From contig CAVWYD010000006.1 in the NCBI GenBank assembly GCA_963759055.1, positions 62,001-126,000 on the forward strand: a stretch of DNA of 64,000 bases, read 5' to 3'. A program made the translations under genes and the position numbers. This DNA is from Thiosocius sp963759055. GTDB lineage: Bacteria > Pseudomonadota > Gammaproteobacteria > Chromatiales > Chromatiaceae. Shown in pieces: positions 54,493 to 64,000 of this stretch (position 1 is its first letter; every line of letters starts with the position of its first letter). The notes below the pieces were generated by a model. It was not told the DNA's origin. It was given only the letters and a program-made list of their open reading frames with translations, and did no database searches.

Positions 54493-54814
54493 TCTGTCCA
54501 CCCAATATTCCCCCGCAGCTGAGCGGCCCGCCGTTCGGACGGGCCCCTTAATAACAAGAATAGACCGCACATCGCCTTCTGCGGCGGCCGGACTGAACCC
54601 GTTGTCCAGATTCGTCGGCCGTGCCGTGTAAGAATAATCTGAAATCGGCCTCGGTTGGCTCCGGTGACTTGATAAGCCTGCTGCGGTCGGATAGCGTTGG
54701 GGTATCGCTGGCCATGGACAGGCTTGGCGATAATACGTTGGATGGAAAGCGCTGCCATCGACAGCGGAATTTCGGCGGCCGGTTTGTTTGCGGCCAACCC
54801 AGGGAAGGGTAAAG
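54493..54814. other. Divergent intergenic region before the type I secretion genes
   Basis: 322 bases separate the CBS gene and the ABC exporter gene. No credible gene is present. A TTGATA (54669) with a weak TAGCGT 17 bp later could be a promoter for the exporter operon, and AGGGAAGGG at 54801-54809 serves its start codon. Confidence 0.45.
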
Positions 54815-57035
54815 ATGCCACATCGCATGGATGCTGATCAGCAGGATACCGGGATTGCCTGCCTGGTGACCGTCGCACGATTTCACGGCCTGGCTGCTGA
54901 CGCGGAACAGATTCGGCATGGATTCGGGTATGCGGATGCCGCAATAGACACCGGCAGGCTGTTGCGCGCAGGCCGATCGCTGGGCCTGAAGATCCGCAGT
55001 ATCGAATCCAGCTGGTCCCGTCTGGCCAAGACGCCGTTGCCGGCGATCGCCCGGCATGTGGATGGCCACTTCTTCATTCTCGCGGCATTGAGAGACGACA
55101 AGGTGCTCGTCCAGGACCCGCTGGAACAGCGCCCGCTGATCCTGCCGCGCGAGTTGTTCGAATCGTCCTGGTCAGGGAGCCTGATCCTGGTCGCAAGTCG
55201 GGCAAGGCTGGGTGAGTCGGGTGGCCGCTTCGGTTTCGGTTGGTTCGTGCCGTCCATCGTCAAGCACCGCCGGCTGTTCACCGAGGTTCTGGCAGCCTCG
55301 TTCTTCCTGCAGCTTTTTGCGCTGATCACCCCGCTGTTCTTCCAGGTGATCATCGACAAGGTTCTGGTACACCGTGGCCTCACCACGCTCGACGTACTGG
55401 CCATCGGGCTTCTGGCAATTGCGCTTTTCGAGGTCGTCCTGGGTGGTCTGCGTACCTACGTTTTTTCGCACACCACAAACCGCATCGATGTAATGCTCGG
55501 CGCCAAGCTGTTCGGGCATCTGCTGCGTCTGCCGCTGGCCTATTTCGAGGCCCGGCGGGTGGGTGACTCGGTGGCGCGGGTGCGCGAGCTCGAGAACATC
55601 CGCAATTTTTTGACCGGCTCGGCCCTGACCCTGGTGATCGACCTGCTGTTCACCGTGGTTTTCTTTGTCGTGCTTTACTTTTACAGCCCATTGCTTACTG
55701 CCGTGGTGGCCGGGGCCATCCCTTTCTATATCTTGCTCTCGGCCTGGGTGACGCCCATTCTGCGCCGGCGGCTGGAAGAGAAGTTCAATCGCGGTGCCGA
55801 GAATCAGGCCTTCCTGGTGGAATCGGTCAGCGGCATCCAGACGCTCAAGTCCATGGCTGTCGAGCCACAGATGCAGCGACGCTGGGAAGAGCAGTTGGCC
55901 GGCTATGTGGCTGCCAGTTTCAAGGCGTCGAACCTGGGCAACATCGCCAGCCAGTCGGCCGGGTTTATCAACAAGGTGACCGTGGTGTTGATCCTGTGGA
56001 TCGGCGCCACTCTGGTAATGAAAGGCCAGCTGTCGGTCGGCCAGTTGATCGCGTTCAACATGATCGCGGCGCGTGTCAGTGGCCCGATCCTGCGCCTGGT
56101 GCAGCTGTGGCAGGACTTTCAGCAGGCCGGTATCTCGGTACGTCGGCTGGGAGACATCCTCAATACCCCGACGGAGCCAGGCTACAATCCGGGCCGCGCC
56201 ACATTGCCCGAGCTGAAGGGTGCGGTTCGCTTTGATCACGTGAATTTTCGTTATGCACCCGAGCGGCCAGCAGGTGCTGCACGATATCAACCTGGATATC
56301 CGGCCTGGCGAGGTGGTCGGCATCGTCGGGCGGTCGGGCTCGGGCAAGAGCACACTGACCAAGCTGGTGCAGCGGTTGTATGTACCGGAGTCCGGGCGCG
56401 TCCTGATCGATGGCGTCGATCTGGCCCTGGTGGAGCCGGCCTGGCTGCGCCGACAGGTGGGGGTGGTGCTGCAGGAGAATTTCCTGTTCAACCGCAGCGT
56501 GCGCGAAAATATCGCCCTGGCCGATCCCGGACTGCCGATGGAACCGGTCGTTGCAGCGGCCAGACTCGCCGGTGCGCATGAATTCATTCTGGAACTGGCC
56601 GAGGGCTATGACACCCTGGTCGGTGAGCATGGCTCAAATCTTTCCGGCGGGCAGCGCCAGCGAATCGCGATCGCACGGGCCCTGGTCACCAATCCCGGCA
56701 TTCTGATCCTCGACGAGGCGACCAGTGCGCTCGACTATGAATCCGAGCGCATCATCCAGGAAAACATGCGCGCCATCTCGAGTGGTCGCACGGTATTCAT
56801 CATCGCGCATCGGCTGAGTGCGGTGCGCCAGGCCGACCGCATCCTCGTTGTGGACCAAGGGCGGGTGGTGGAGCAGGGCGATCATGACGCACTGTTGCGA
56901 CTGCGCGGCATCTACGCCCGATTGCATGCTATGCAGGCCGGGTTGAGTGCGGATACTGCTGAGCCTACTGATCGAGAGAGAGCAGCCGGTCCGGCGGTAT
57001 CTATAGTTGAGCCGTCTCTGGGAGAATCTGCATGA
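54815..57035 (+). CDS. Type I secretion ABC transporter, HlyB-like with inactive C39 domain (frameshifted)
   Basis: This is the inner-membrane ABC exporter of a type I system. The N-terminal C39-like domain reads DTGIACLVTVARFHGLAADA: Thr replaces the catalytic Cys, so it is a non-cleaving (CLD) domain as in HlyB, which binds RTX substrates. Then six TM helices and the ATPase, with Walker A GRSGSGKST, signature LSGGQRQRIAIARAL and ILDEATSALD. Two frames join near 56267, where one extra C separates YAPER from QQVLHDINLDIRPGEVVG. The start is ATG 54815 behind AGGGAAGGG. ATGA overlap joins it to the adaptor gene. Confidence 0.95.
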
Positions 57036-58336
57036 ACCGGCATTCGGAAATGGCTTTTCTCCCGGCCGCGATCGAGATCCAGGAGACACCGCCGTCACCG
57101 GCCGGACGCGCAATCGTCGCGATCATCCTTTTGTTTTTCGTGCTGAGTCTGGCCTGGGCGGCCCTGAGCGAGGTGGACATTGTCTCGGTCGCCCCGGGGC
57201 GGATCATTCCAAGCGGTCACAGCAAGACGGTCCAGCCATTGGAAATCGGCACGGTCATTGCGATCGATGTGACCGAAGGTCAAAGGGTGGCGGCCGGTGA
57301 TGTGCTGATCCAGCTTGACCCCGGCGCCGCGTTGGCCGATGTCACCCGGCTCAAGAGCGAGCTTGCGACAAACCGGCGTGAGATCCAGCGCTTTGGACGA
57401 CTTTTGGACATGCTTGATAGCGAGATGGGATCAATCGCGGCAACGCTGCCTGAATTTGCCGACGACCTGCTGGCCGGCCAGTGGCACGAGTTCGAGGACC
57501 GCCTGGCGGTACTGCAGCATGAGCGCGAGCGCCAACTTCTGCAGCGGGACATTGCGCAACAACAGGTCGACAAACTCGAGGCCGTTTTGCCGATCGTCAC
57601 GCGGCGGGCAACAGATCGAAAAGGTCTGGCCGCAAAAAAACTGCTACCGGAACAACATTATCTGGAGGCAGAACAGGAGCGCCTGGAGATGTTGCATGAC
57701 CTGCGTACCCAGGAACGCCGGGTATCTGAGTTCAATGCAGGCATCAAAGAGCTGGACGCACGGATCGAGTTTACCCGCAGTGGGTTTCATCGTCAGATAC
57801 TCGAGGGCCTCGCAGAGGCCGAACGCAGCATGGCTGCCACCGAACAGGAACTGGTCAAGGCCGACATCCGTGCAGGGTCGAGGACCATCGTGGCGCCGGT
57901 CGATGGTGTGGTGCAGCAGCTGGCAGTCCACAACATTGGTGCAGTGGTTACTCCCGCGCAGGAGCTTATGGTAATCGTGCCGCAGAATGGTGCTCTCGAG
58001 GTTGAAGCCCTGCTCGAAAACAAAGACATTGGCTTTGTCGAGGTGGGTCAGCAGGCCGAGATCAAGATCGATACCTTTCCGTTCACCAGATACGGCACCA
58101 TCGCCGGGCAGGTCGTCGATCTGTCGAATGACGCGGTTTCGGACGAGCAGCGTGGCCTGGTGTACAAGATGCGGGTGGCGATGGATCGTTCAGAGATCAA
58201 TGTGAACGGGAGACAGGTCAGGCTCAGTCCGGGGATGTCCGTATCGGTGGAGTCGAAGACCGGGACGCGGCGGATGATCGAGTTTTTTCTCAGCCCGTTG
58301 CTGCGTTATGCGGATGAGAGTGTGAGGGAGAGGTGA
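57032..58336 (+). CDS. Type I secretion membrane fusion protein (HlyD family)
   Basis: This 434-residue adaptor bridges the ABC exporter and a TolC-type pore. An N-terminal TM helix (AIVAIILLFFVLSLAWAAL), lipoyl half (GRIIPSGHSKTVQPLEIGTV), a long periplasmic coiled coil (about residues 110-270) and the HlyD signature region (IVAPVDGVVQQLAVHNIGAV, later LSPGMSVSVE) are all present. It starts at ATG 57032, overlapping the exporter stop. No TolC gene is in the window. Confidence 0.95.
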   Translation: MNRHSEMAFLPAAIEIQETPPSPAGRAIVAIILLFFVLSLAWAALSEVDIVSVAPGRIIPSGHSKTVQPLEIGTVIAIDVTEGQRVAAGDVLIQLDPGAALADVTRLKSELATNRREIQRFGRLLDMLDSEMGSIAATLPEFADDLLAGQWHEFEDRLAVLQHERERQLLQRDIAQQQVDKLEAVLPIVTRRATDRKGLAAKKLLPEQHYLEAEQERLEMLHDLRTQERRVSEFNAGIKELDARIEFTRSGFHRQILEGLAEAERSMAATEQELVKADIRAGSRTIVAPVDGVVQQLAVHNIGAVVTPAQELMVIVPQNGALEVEALLENKDIGFVEVGQQAEIKIDTFPFTRYGTIAGQVVDLSNDAVSDEQRGLVYKMRVAMDRSEINVNGRQVRLSPGMSVSVESKTGTRRMIEFFLSPLLRYADESVRER

Positions 58337-58379
58337 AGAAACGGTGCATTGCTGCTAAGGCGGGCTCGAGGAGATGTGA

Positions 58380-58977
58380 ATGATCGGGCTGATAGTTTTG
58401 ATGGTTATTGGAGTTTATCTGGCTGCCTTTTATCTGGTGGTCAGGGCGACCGTACGGTGGGCGCGCAATAACGGGCGCAGCACGAAGCGCTGGGGCTGGA
58501 TCGCCGCATTGGCGATGTATCTACCGGTGTTTTGGGACCACATTCCAACCGTTTTGTTGCATCAGTACCTGTGCGCGACCGAGCAAGGGTTTTGGGTCTA
58601 CAAAACGGTAGAGGAGTGGCAGCAGGAAAATCCGGGCGTGGCGGAGACTCTGAACTCGTTTAGACAAGCTCAATAAGTTCAAGGAGCCGGGCATCCAGGC
58701 CGGCTATATGTTGAATCAGCGCTTTGCAAGGGTGGTGCTTGAAAAGAAAAAGCCACTGCCGTTTCTGCCCGTTTCCGTATACGAAGAGCACATCGTCGAT
58801 CGTGCCAACAAGGAGATATTAGCCAAGCAAATACGGATCGGTTCGGGGTATGGCGGTTTGGCTCTGGGGGGTAAGGGCTCCTGGAAGTTCTGGATGAGTC
58901 AGCCGGACTGCAATCGCACCCGAAAAGAATTTTCTGAGTATATGAATCAGGTGAAACGCCAAGGAGATAGGCAATGA
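58380..58977 (+). CDS. Membrane protein of the RTX locus (frameshifted)
   Basis: Two TM segments (IGLIVLMVIGVYLAAFYLVV and AALAMYLPVFWDHIPTVLLH) are followed by a cytoplasmic or periplasmic part with VYKTVEEWQQENPGVAETL. That frame stops at 58676; the next frame continues LDKLNKFKEPGIQAGYMLNQ and ends at 58977. One extra T in 58659-58661 explains it. Similar proteins with VYKTVxxWxxENPGVAETL occur as small conserved proteins of unknown role. The stop overlaps the RTX start as ATGA, so it is coupled to the large protein. Confidence 0.75.
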
Positions 58978-61900
58978 GCAAAAACACTCGGCACTTCGAT
59001 CTGGCAACAATGGCCGAGGCAAGCTACGTGCTTTTCAATGAGATCGACTATAGAGATCCAGGACAGCTCGAAAATGCACTCAATGAGGCGAACGAGGATG
59101 ACTACAACGGAAGATTTTCAGAAGGCGCAAGCAAATGCATTTTTGTCTCATTGGCAAGTCCTGGATCACCAGCCAAATACCGCAAGCGGCTTCTCCGGCA
59201 CGCTGTTCCAGCGCATCGATGATGACCCCATAAACGGATACGAAGCGGGTGACCTGGTATTCGCATTGCGGGGAACCGAAACCGGACTGACCACGATCCT
59301 GGATGATCTTTATCGGGCCGATTACATGGGGATAGTCGCCAACGGCCTGGCCTTTCGTCAGATTGTCGACATGTACAATTATTGGCAGCGCCTGATCACG
59401 CCGGAAGGCGACTCGGCACAGCAGGCGCGTCTCGTATTGGCGCCACCGGGAACACCCGATGAAAAGATAATCGATGAAAGCGGATTCAAATGGATGATTG
59501 AATTCGAGTACAGTGCGCTCGGGCTTGGCAGAGTAGACCTGAACGACAACCTTGTAGCCGCGACCGGCCATAGCCTGGGTGGTCATCTGGCGACCGCTTT
59601 TTCGCGCCTGTTTCCCGGGTGGACGACGAATGCGGTCACGATCAACGGCGCCGGCTACCCGAACGGTGAAACGCCGGGACTGACGGGTCGCGCCCTGCAG
59701 AATATCGACAATCTATTCTCGTCTCTTGGCGGGGCGTCGGACTTCGATGCGTCGAAGATTGAGAATCTCTTCGGCGACAAGGGCCCGGAAGTGACGACCA
59801 TGAATGAGCCATGGGGACTCATGCAACAGGGTCTTCATGCGCCTGTCTATATCGAGGATGCTCTCGGGAACTCGCTTGGTCATGGCGCGAGCCAAATGAC
59901 CGATGCGCTGGCTGTTTACGATCTTTTCATTGATCTGGTCCCCGCGTTGAAGAACGGCACGACAGCGGACGCATTTGGAGAATTGCTACGGCTCTCGGAA
60001 GCGGCGTCTTCACAGGCCTCCCGTTCCTATGAAAGTCTGGTGAACGCGATAGCCGAACTGTTCAAAGTGGATGCCACGATAGTCGGAACGGATGACCGCG
60101 AAGCGCTTTACCGGGGGATCGCGGAAATCCGTGCCTCAACCACGGCCTATAGCCGTAGGGTGGGTGACAAAGACAATGCGGCGGTGCTGGTCAACCTTTC
60201 CGACTACACCGATCCGGCTGTCATCGCAGAGAAAGCACATCAAGAACCGGCTTTTCGCTATGCGCTTAAGACGCTGTCGCCCTTTGTGCTGCTCAACGCC
60301 GACGATGTCTATGCACAACACAATCAGAATCAAGAGCTCGAGTTGTATAGCCCTGCGACAAAACGGGGCATGACGGATGCCTATCTTCACGATAGAGCGG
60401 CCTTTGTGCTGGCGCTAATGGCGTGGAATCGTCTGGATGCATCGCCCGATATCCAAACGGCCACCAATCCATCGCGCTTTGAAGATCTTAGGCTGGACAT
60501 CGCGATCGATAACAGTCTGCGCATCGGCGAACTGCCCATCGAAGTCGATGAGGCGCAGCGCTATCTGTTTGGAACGGAAAGCGCCGACCACCTTGTTGGC
60601 GGCGGCAAGGACGATGTCCTTTATGGAAGTGCGGGTCACGACAGGCTCAAGGGGGGTGGTGGCGCCGATTATCTGGAGGGTGGCAATGGCCATGACACCT
60701 ATTTCGCCGGCGCTGGTGACGAGATTTTCGATCACGACGGCGATGGGCGGGTGGTGTTCGATGATGCCTTGCTTGGCGCCGCAGTGCGCACCGGGACCAA
60801 TGGCGTTTATGAATCCGCCGATCGCGCGTTTCGATACTCCCTGACAGACGGGGACCTGATTATATCGCGGCTGGATGACGGTGCCGCACTGAAGATCGCA
60901 AACTTTGTCGACGGTCATCTCGGGATCAGCCTCGAGCAGTCTGAATCGTCTCCATTGGATGGCCCGGTAACAAACGGCAGCAGCGAGTCCGAATTGATCT
61001 ATGGACAGACCGATCCAGCGGTCACCGATTTCGATCAGGTCAACGGCTACAACCTCCCGGATCAGATCCATGGGCACGACGGCCGTGACTGGATCTATGC
61101 CTGGGACAACAGCTACCAGACAATCGAGAATGGCGTGGTGATCAATTCGGCGCCGGACACGGATATCGTCGAGGGCGGCTCAGGCAGGGACTTCATCCAT
61201 GGGGGTGCCGGCAATGACCGGCTGTATGCGACCGAGATCCTGGATGTTGCAGCCGTAGAGGCCGGGCAGGGCTCGCTCACATACGGCGGTCCGTCCGACG
61301 ACGAGGGCGATTTCGTCAGCGGCCAGAGCGGTGACGACGAACTCTACGGCAGCGGCCGTGTCGACGGCCTGTTCGGTGGCGATGGTGACGACCTGATCTA
61401 CGGCGGCGGTGGCGATGACATCATCGCCGGCGACTGGTCGGCGGTGATCAGTACGCTGTCGATGAATCCCTCGGACCACAGTTATGACTGGTATTCGATC
61501 GATGCCAATGGCGAGCGACAGCTGCAACTGTTTGCATACAACGGCGGCATCGGGAACGACCGGATCTATGCCGGGTGACGGAGACGATCTGGTCTGGGGA
61601 GGTGCTGCGGATGACATCCTTTATGGTCAGGCCGGTGCTGATCAGCTCAATGGTGATATATCCGGGACCGATAGTGACGGAATTGCAAAGCTGCCGGCGG
61701 AATTCCATGGCGATGATTTCATATCCGGCGGATCGGGTGATGACGCACTGAACGGTAACGGCGGTGCCGATATCCTGTTGGGTGGGAGCGGCAATGACAC
61801 GCTGGACGGCGATTTCCGCGTCGTGATTGGCGATGACGCCGCGTATCACGGCGACGATTATCTCGACGGTGGTGACGGAAACGACATACTCACCGGCAAC

Positions 61901-64000
61901 GGAGGTGCCGATGTGCTGCTGGGGGGCAACGACAATGACGCGCTGTTCGGCGACCTGGAGGGCCTGGATGCCAGTCATCACGGTGCAGACGTGCTTTATG
62001 GAGGTGGCGGCAACGACCAGTTGGTCGGTCAGGGTGGTGACGACACGCTGCATGGTGGCAGCGATGACGACATCCTGTATGGCGACGACCTCGACCTCTT
62101 CGTCCTGAGCGGTAACGACACCCTGTTAGGCGGTGTGGGTGCTGATGAATTGTCCGGTGGACTTGGGTAACGACATACTTGCCGGTGGCGATGATGGTGA
62201 CAGCCTCTGGGGAGATGCCGGCGATGACCGTCTGTCCGGTGGTCCCGGGGCTCGATTACCTCGAGGGTGGGGCAGGCGCGGATACCTATCTGTTTTCCGC
62301 AGGCGACAGTCCGGAGATTGAAGGGCGGCTGGAGACCCTTATTGATTACGCGGGGCAGGGCAATGCCATCGAGTTTTCCTCCAATGTCAGCGCGGACTCA
62401 ATTGAAATCACGCCGCTGGGAGACAGTGCTGACCTGATTCTTCGCTATGAGCAGAACGACGCGGTTTTTATATCCGGTGGACTGACCGGTTCGATAGATA
62501 CTTTCTCCTTCGGCGATGGCCCGCCAATCAGCTATCAGTCGATCCTTTCGGACCAGGTTCCGGGTGCGATGTATCTCGACGGCGGTGACGGGAACGACCT
62601 GGTATTTGGCAGTGGCGGGGATGATCAGCTCGAGGGCGGGGCCGGCGACGACCGACTCCTGGGGGGCGATGGTAATGACCTGCTCGTCGGCGGCAGCGGG
62701 ACGAATCGGCTGATTGGCGGTGCCGGCAGCGATACGTACCTGGTGCCGAGCAACCCCGCGTCGGCCGCCAGCCGTCTGGCGCAACATGAGATCATCGACA
62801 GCCTGGACCGCAGCAGCACTGTCCGCTTCGGTAACGGGATCGAGCCCTCGGATCTTCATTTTCAATTCTTTGGATCGACGGTGCTCATATCTGCAGGTCC
62901 GCAGGTATTGGTGATGGCCGATGGTGCCTCGGGCGATCTGGTCAATCGGTTCGAGTTTGCCTCCGGAGACGTGCTGAGTTTTCATGAGTTGAAGACGCTG
63001 TTTTCTGCAAGCCCGAATTCGATCATTGGAACTGCCGGGGATGACGTGCTGCAGGGTGGCCCTGGTAAGGATGCGATCAGCGGCGATGCAGGTGACGACG
63101 AGCTGAGCGGTGGCGCGGGCAGGGATACGCTCGACGGTGGGCCGGGAATCGATGTTATGGCCGGTGGAACCGGTTCCGACAGATACACGGTCGACCATGC
63201 CGCCGATCTTGTGATTGAGGCCCAGGCTGCCGGCCATGACTTCGTGGTTTCCTCGGTGGACTTTACGCTGCCGGCAAACACGGAGGGCCTGGAGCTCACG
63301 GGTGTGGATCCGGTCTCGGGCAGCGGGAATGACATGGGAAACTACATTTCCGGCAATACAGCGGCGAACCTGCTCTCCGGGGGAGCCGGCGATGACCGGA
63401 TCCGCGGCGGGGGCGGGCTCGATGTCATCTACGGTGGCGCAGGTGACGATGAGCTGGAAGGCCTGTTTCAGATTTACGGCGGTGCGGGGAATGATCGTAT
63501 CGTCACTTCGACATACATATCGAATGGCTCTGATCCGATCTACGAGCTCGCGGGTGGGCCCGGAGACGATCTGTACCAGGTCTCACAACCGCAACATCCT
63601 TACGGTGTCGGAAGCATTGTGGAGCACGCGGGTGAAGGCATAGACACCCTGGTCCTGCGAGCCGACCTGATGTTGCTCACGGCAGGCCTGCCGGATCACG
63701 TGGAGAACCTGCGCTACGAATATTCCGGTGAGCTCTGGTACGGCGACGGCGTGGTTTTGGTCGGCAACGAGCTGAATAATCGTATCGAGATAGGCACCCC
63801 AAATCCCGGCAGTACGCCACGGATTGAGGGGCTTGGTGGCGACGACGTGCTTATCGGCTCAGATCTCGACGAGTCCGGGTCCGGGCAGGCCGGCCTTTAT
63901 GGCGGCGATGGCAATGACCGTCTCGAAGGGCTGGGTGGAAACGACCGCCTGGACGGCGGGGCCGGCGATGACGTGCTCGAAGGCGGCAGGGGTGTCGACC
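58974..64000 (+). CDS. Giant RTX protein with lipase-like N-terminal domain (3' end outside window)
   Basis: This is the type I-secreted cargo of the upstream exporter. AGGAGA precedes ATG 58974. The N-terminal 350 residues look like a class 3/Mbeg1-like lipase: GFSGTLFQRI, FALRGTET and the nucleophile GHSLGGHLATAF (GxSxG). From about 60560 it becomes RTX repeats (GGxGxDxUx: GGAGDDRLLGGDGNDLL and similar), which fold on calcium after export. Four one-base insertions interrupt it: 59111-59112, 61573-61575, 62165-62167 and 62247-62250. After the last, the frame is open to the window end, so it has at least 1670 residues. The C-terminal secretion signal lies beyond. Confidence 0.93.
60560..64000 (+). 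repeat. RTX nonapeptide repeat region
   Basis: Many GGxGxDxUx units occur in blocks (60590-60720, 61150-62300, 62580-62720, 63030-63180, 63360-63480, 63890 onward), separated by beta-rich spacers such as a TYLFSAGDSPEIEG segment. Each block makes a calcium-binding parallel beta roll. Confidence 0.9.

Noticed and set aside
55172..56587. Minus-strand 471-residue frame opposite the ABC exporter
   Set aside because: The plus strand encodes a complete ABC transporter. The minus frame shows no known domain.
60560..64000. CRISPR-like or tandem DNA repeats
   Set aside because: The periodicity is in the protein (RTX units of 9 residues), the DNA copies vary, and there are no spacers of equal length.

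Overview
The window looks like ordinary chromosome of a GC-rich gammaproteobacterium, probably a sulfur oxidiser near the Chromatiales. The evidence is the conserved core order purB, hflD, mnmA, nudJ, icd, csp, clpS, clpA, infA, bpt, aat, trxB, ftsK, lolA, rarA, crcB, serS and the uvrY-uvrC-pgsA group. It also carries a dissimilatory-type ATP sulfurylase (sat). The lineage is inferred from gene order and family membership; no rRNA is present.

Layout. Positions 1-10.5 kb hold dnaJ (5' cut), dapB, a lipoprotein, mscL with an extra zinc ribbon, a frameshifted SDR, an orphan FliK-type protein, lapA-lapB-pyrF, sat and a NUDIX hydrolase. Positions 9.6-18.7 kb hold a minus-strand operon (roxA, GNAT, secretin-N-like protein), an OmpA protein with calcium-binding TSP3 repeats, purB, a LEA-like repeat lipoprotein, and hflD, mnmA, an exported cysteine-peptidase-like protein and nudJ. 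Positions 18.8-42.2 kb carry the icd-to-serS core, interrupted by a decayed alanine dehydrogenase relic between trxB and ftsK, an HD/CBS/HEPN-like protein, an L,D-transpeptidase, a patatin-BamA-type protein and a cardiolipin-synthase-like lipoprotein. Positions 42.3-49.3 kb are accessory: a CadC-type regulator with TPRs, a small exported repeat protein, a double-thioredoxin protein with a Lys/Ala-rich DUF2934 protein, tRNA-Ser, a YccA-like protein and a sugar epimerase. Positions 49.4-54.5 kb carry uvrY, a family-5 uracil-DNA glycosylase, uvrC, pgsA, tRNA-Gly, tRNA-Cys, tRNA-Leu and a CBS protein. Positions 54.8-64 kb are a type I secretion locus: an HlyB-like ABC exporter with an inactive C39-like domain, an HlyD-like adaptor, a membrane protein, and a very large RTX protein with a lipase-like N-terminal domain that runs off the window.

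A recurring feature is single-base frameshifts in genes that are otherwise intact and conserved (SDR, patatin, uvrC, pgsA, the ABC exporter, the membrane protein at 58.4 kb, and four in the RTX gene). Every one is explained by one extra base, mostly in a short homopolymer. This points to insertion-type sequencing errors rather than many independent pseudogenes. These genes are therefore given as full spans with the break position stated. By contrast, the alanine dehydrogenase relic (27.6 kb) and a transporter relic (12.3 kb) have lost most of their sequence and look like genuine gene decay.
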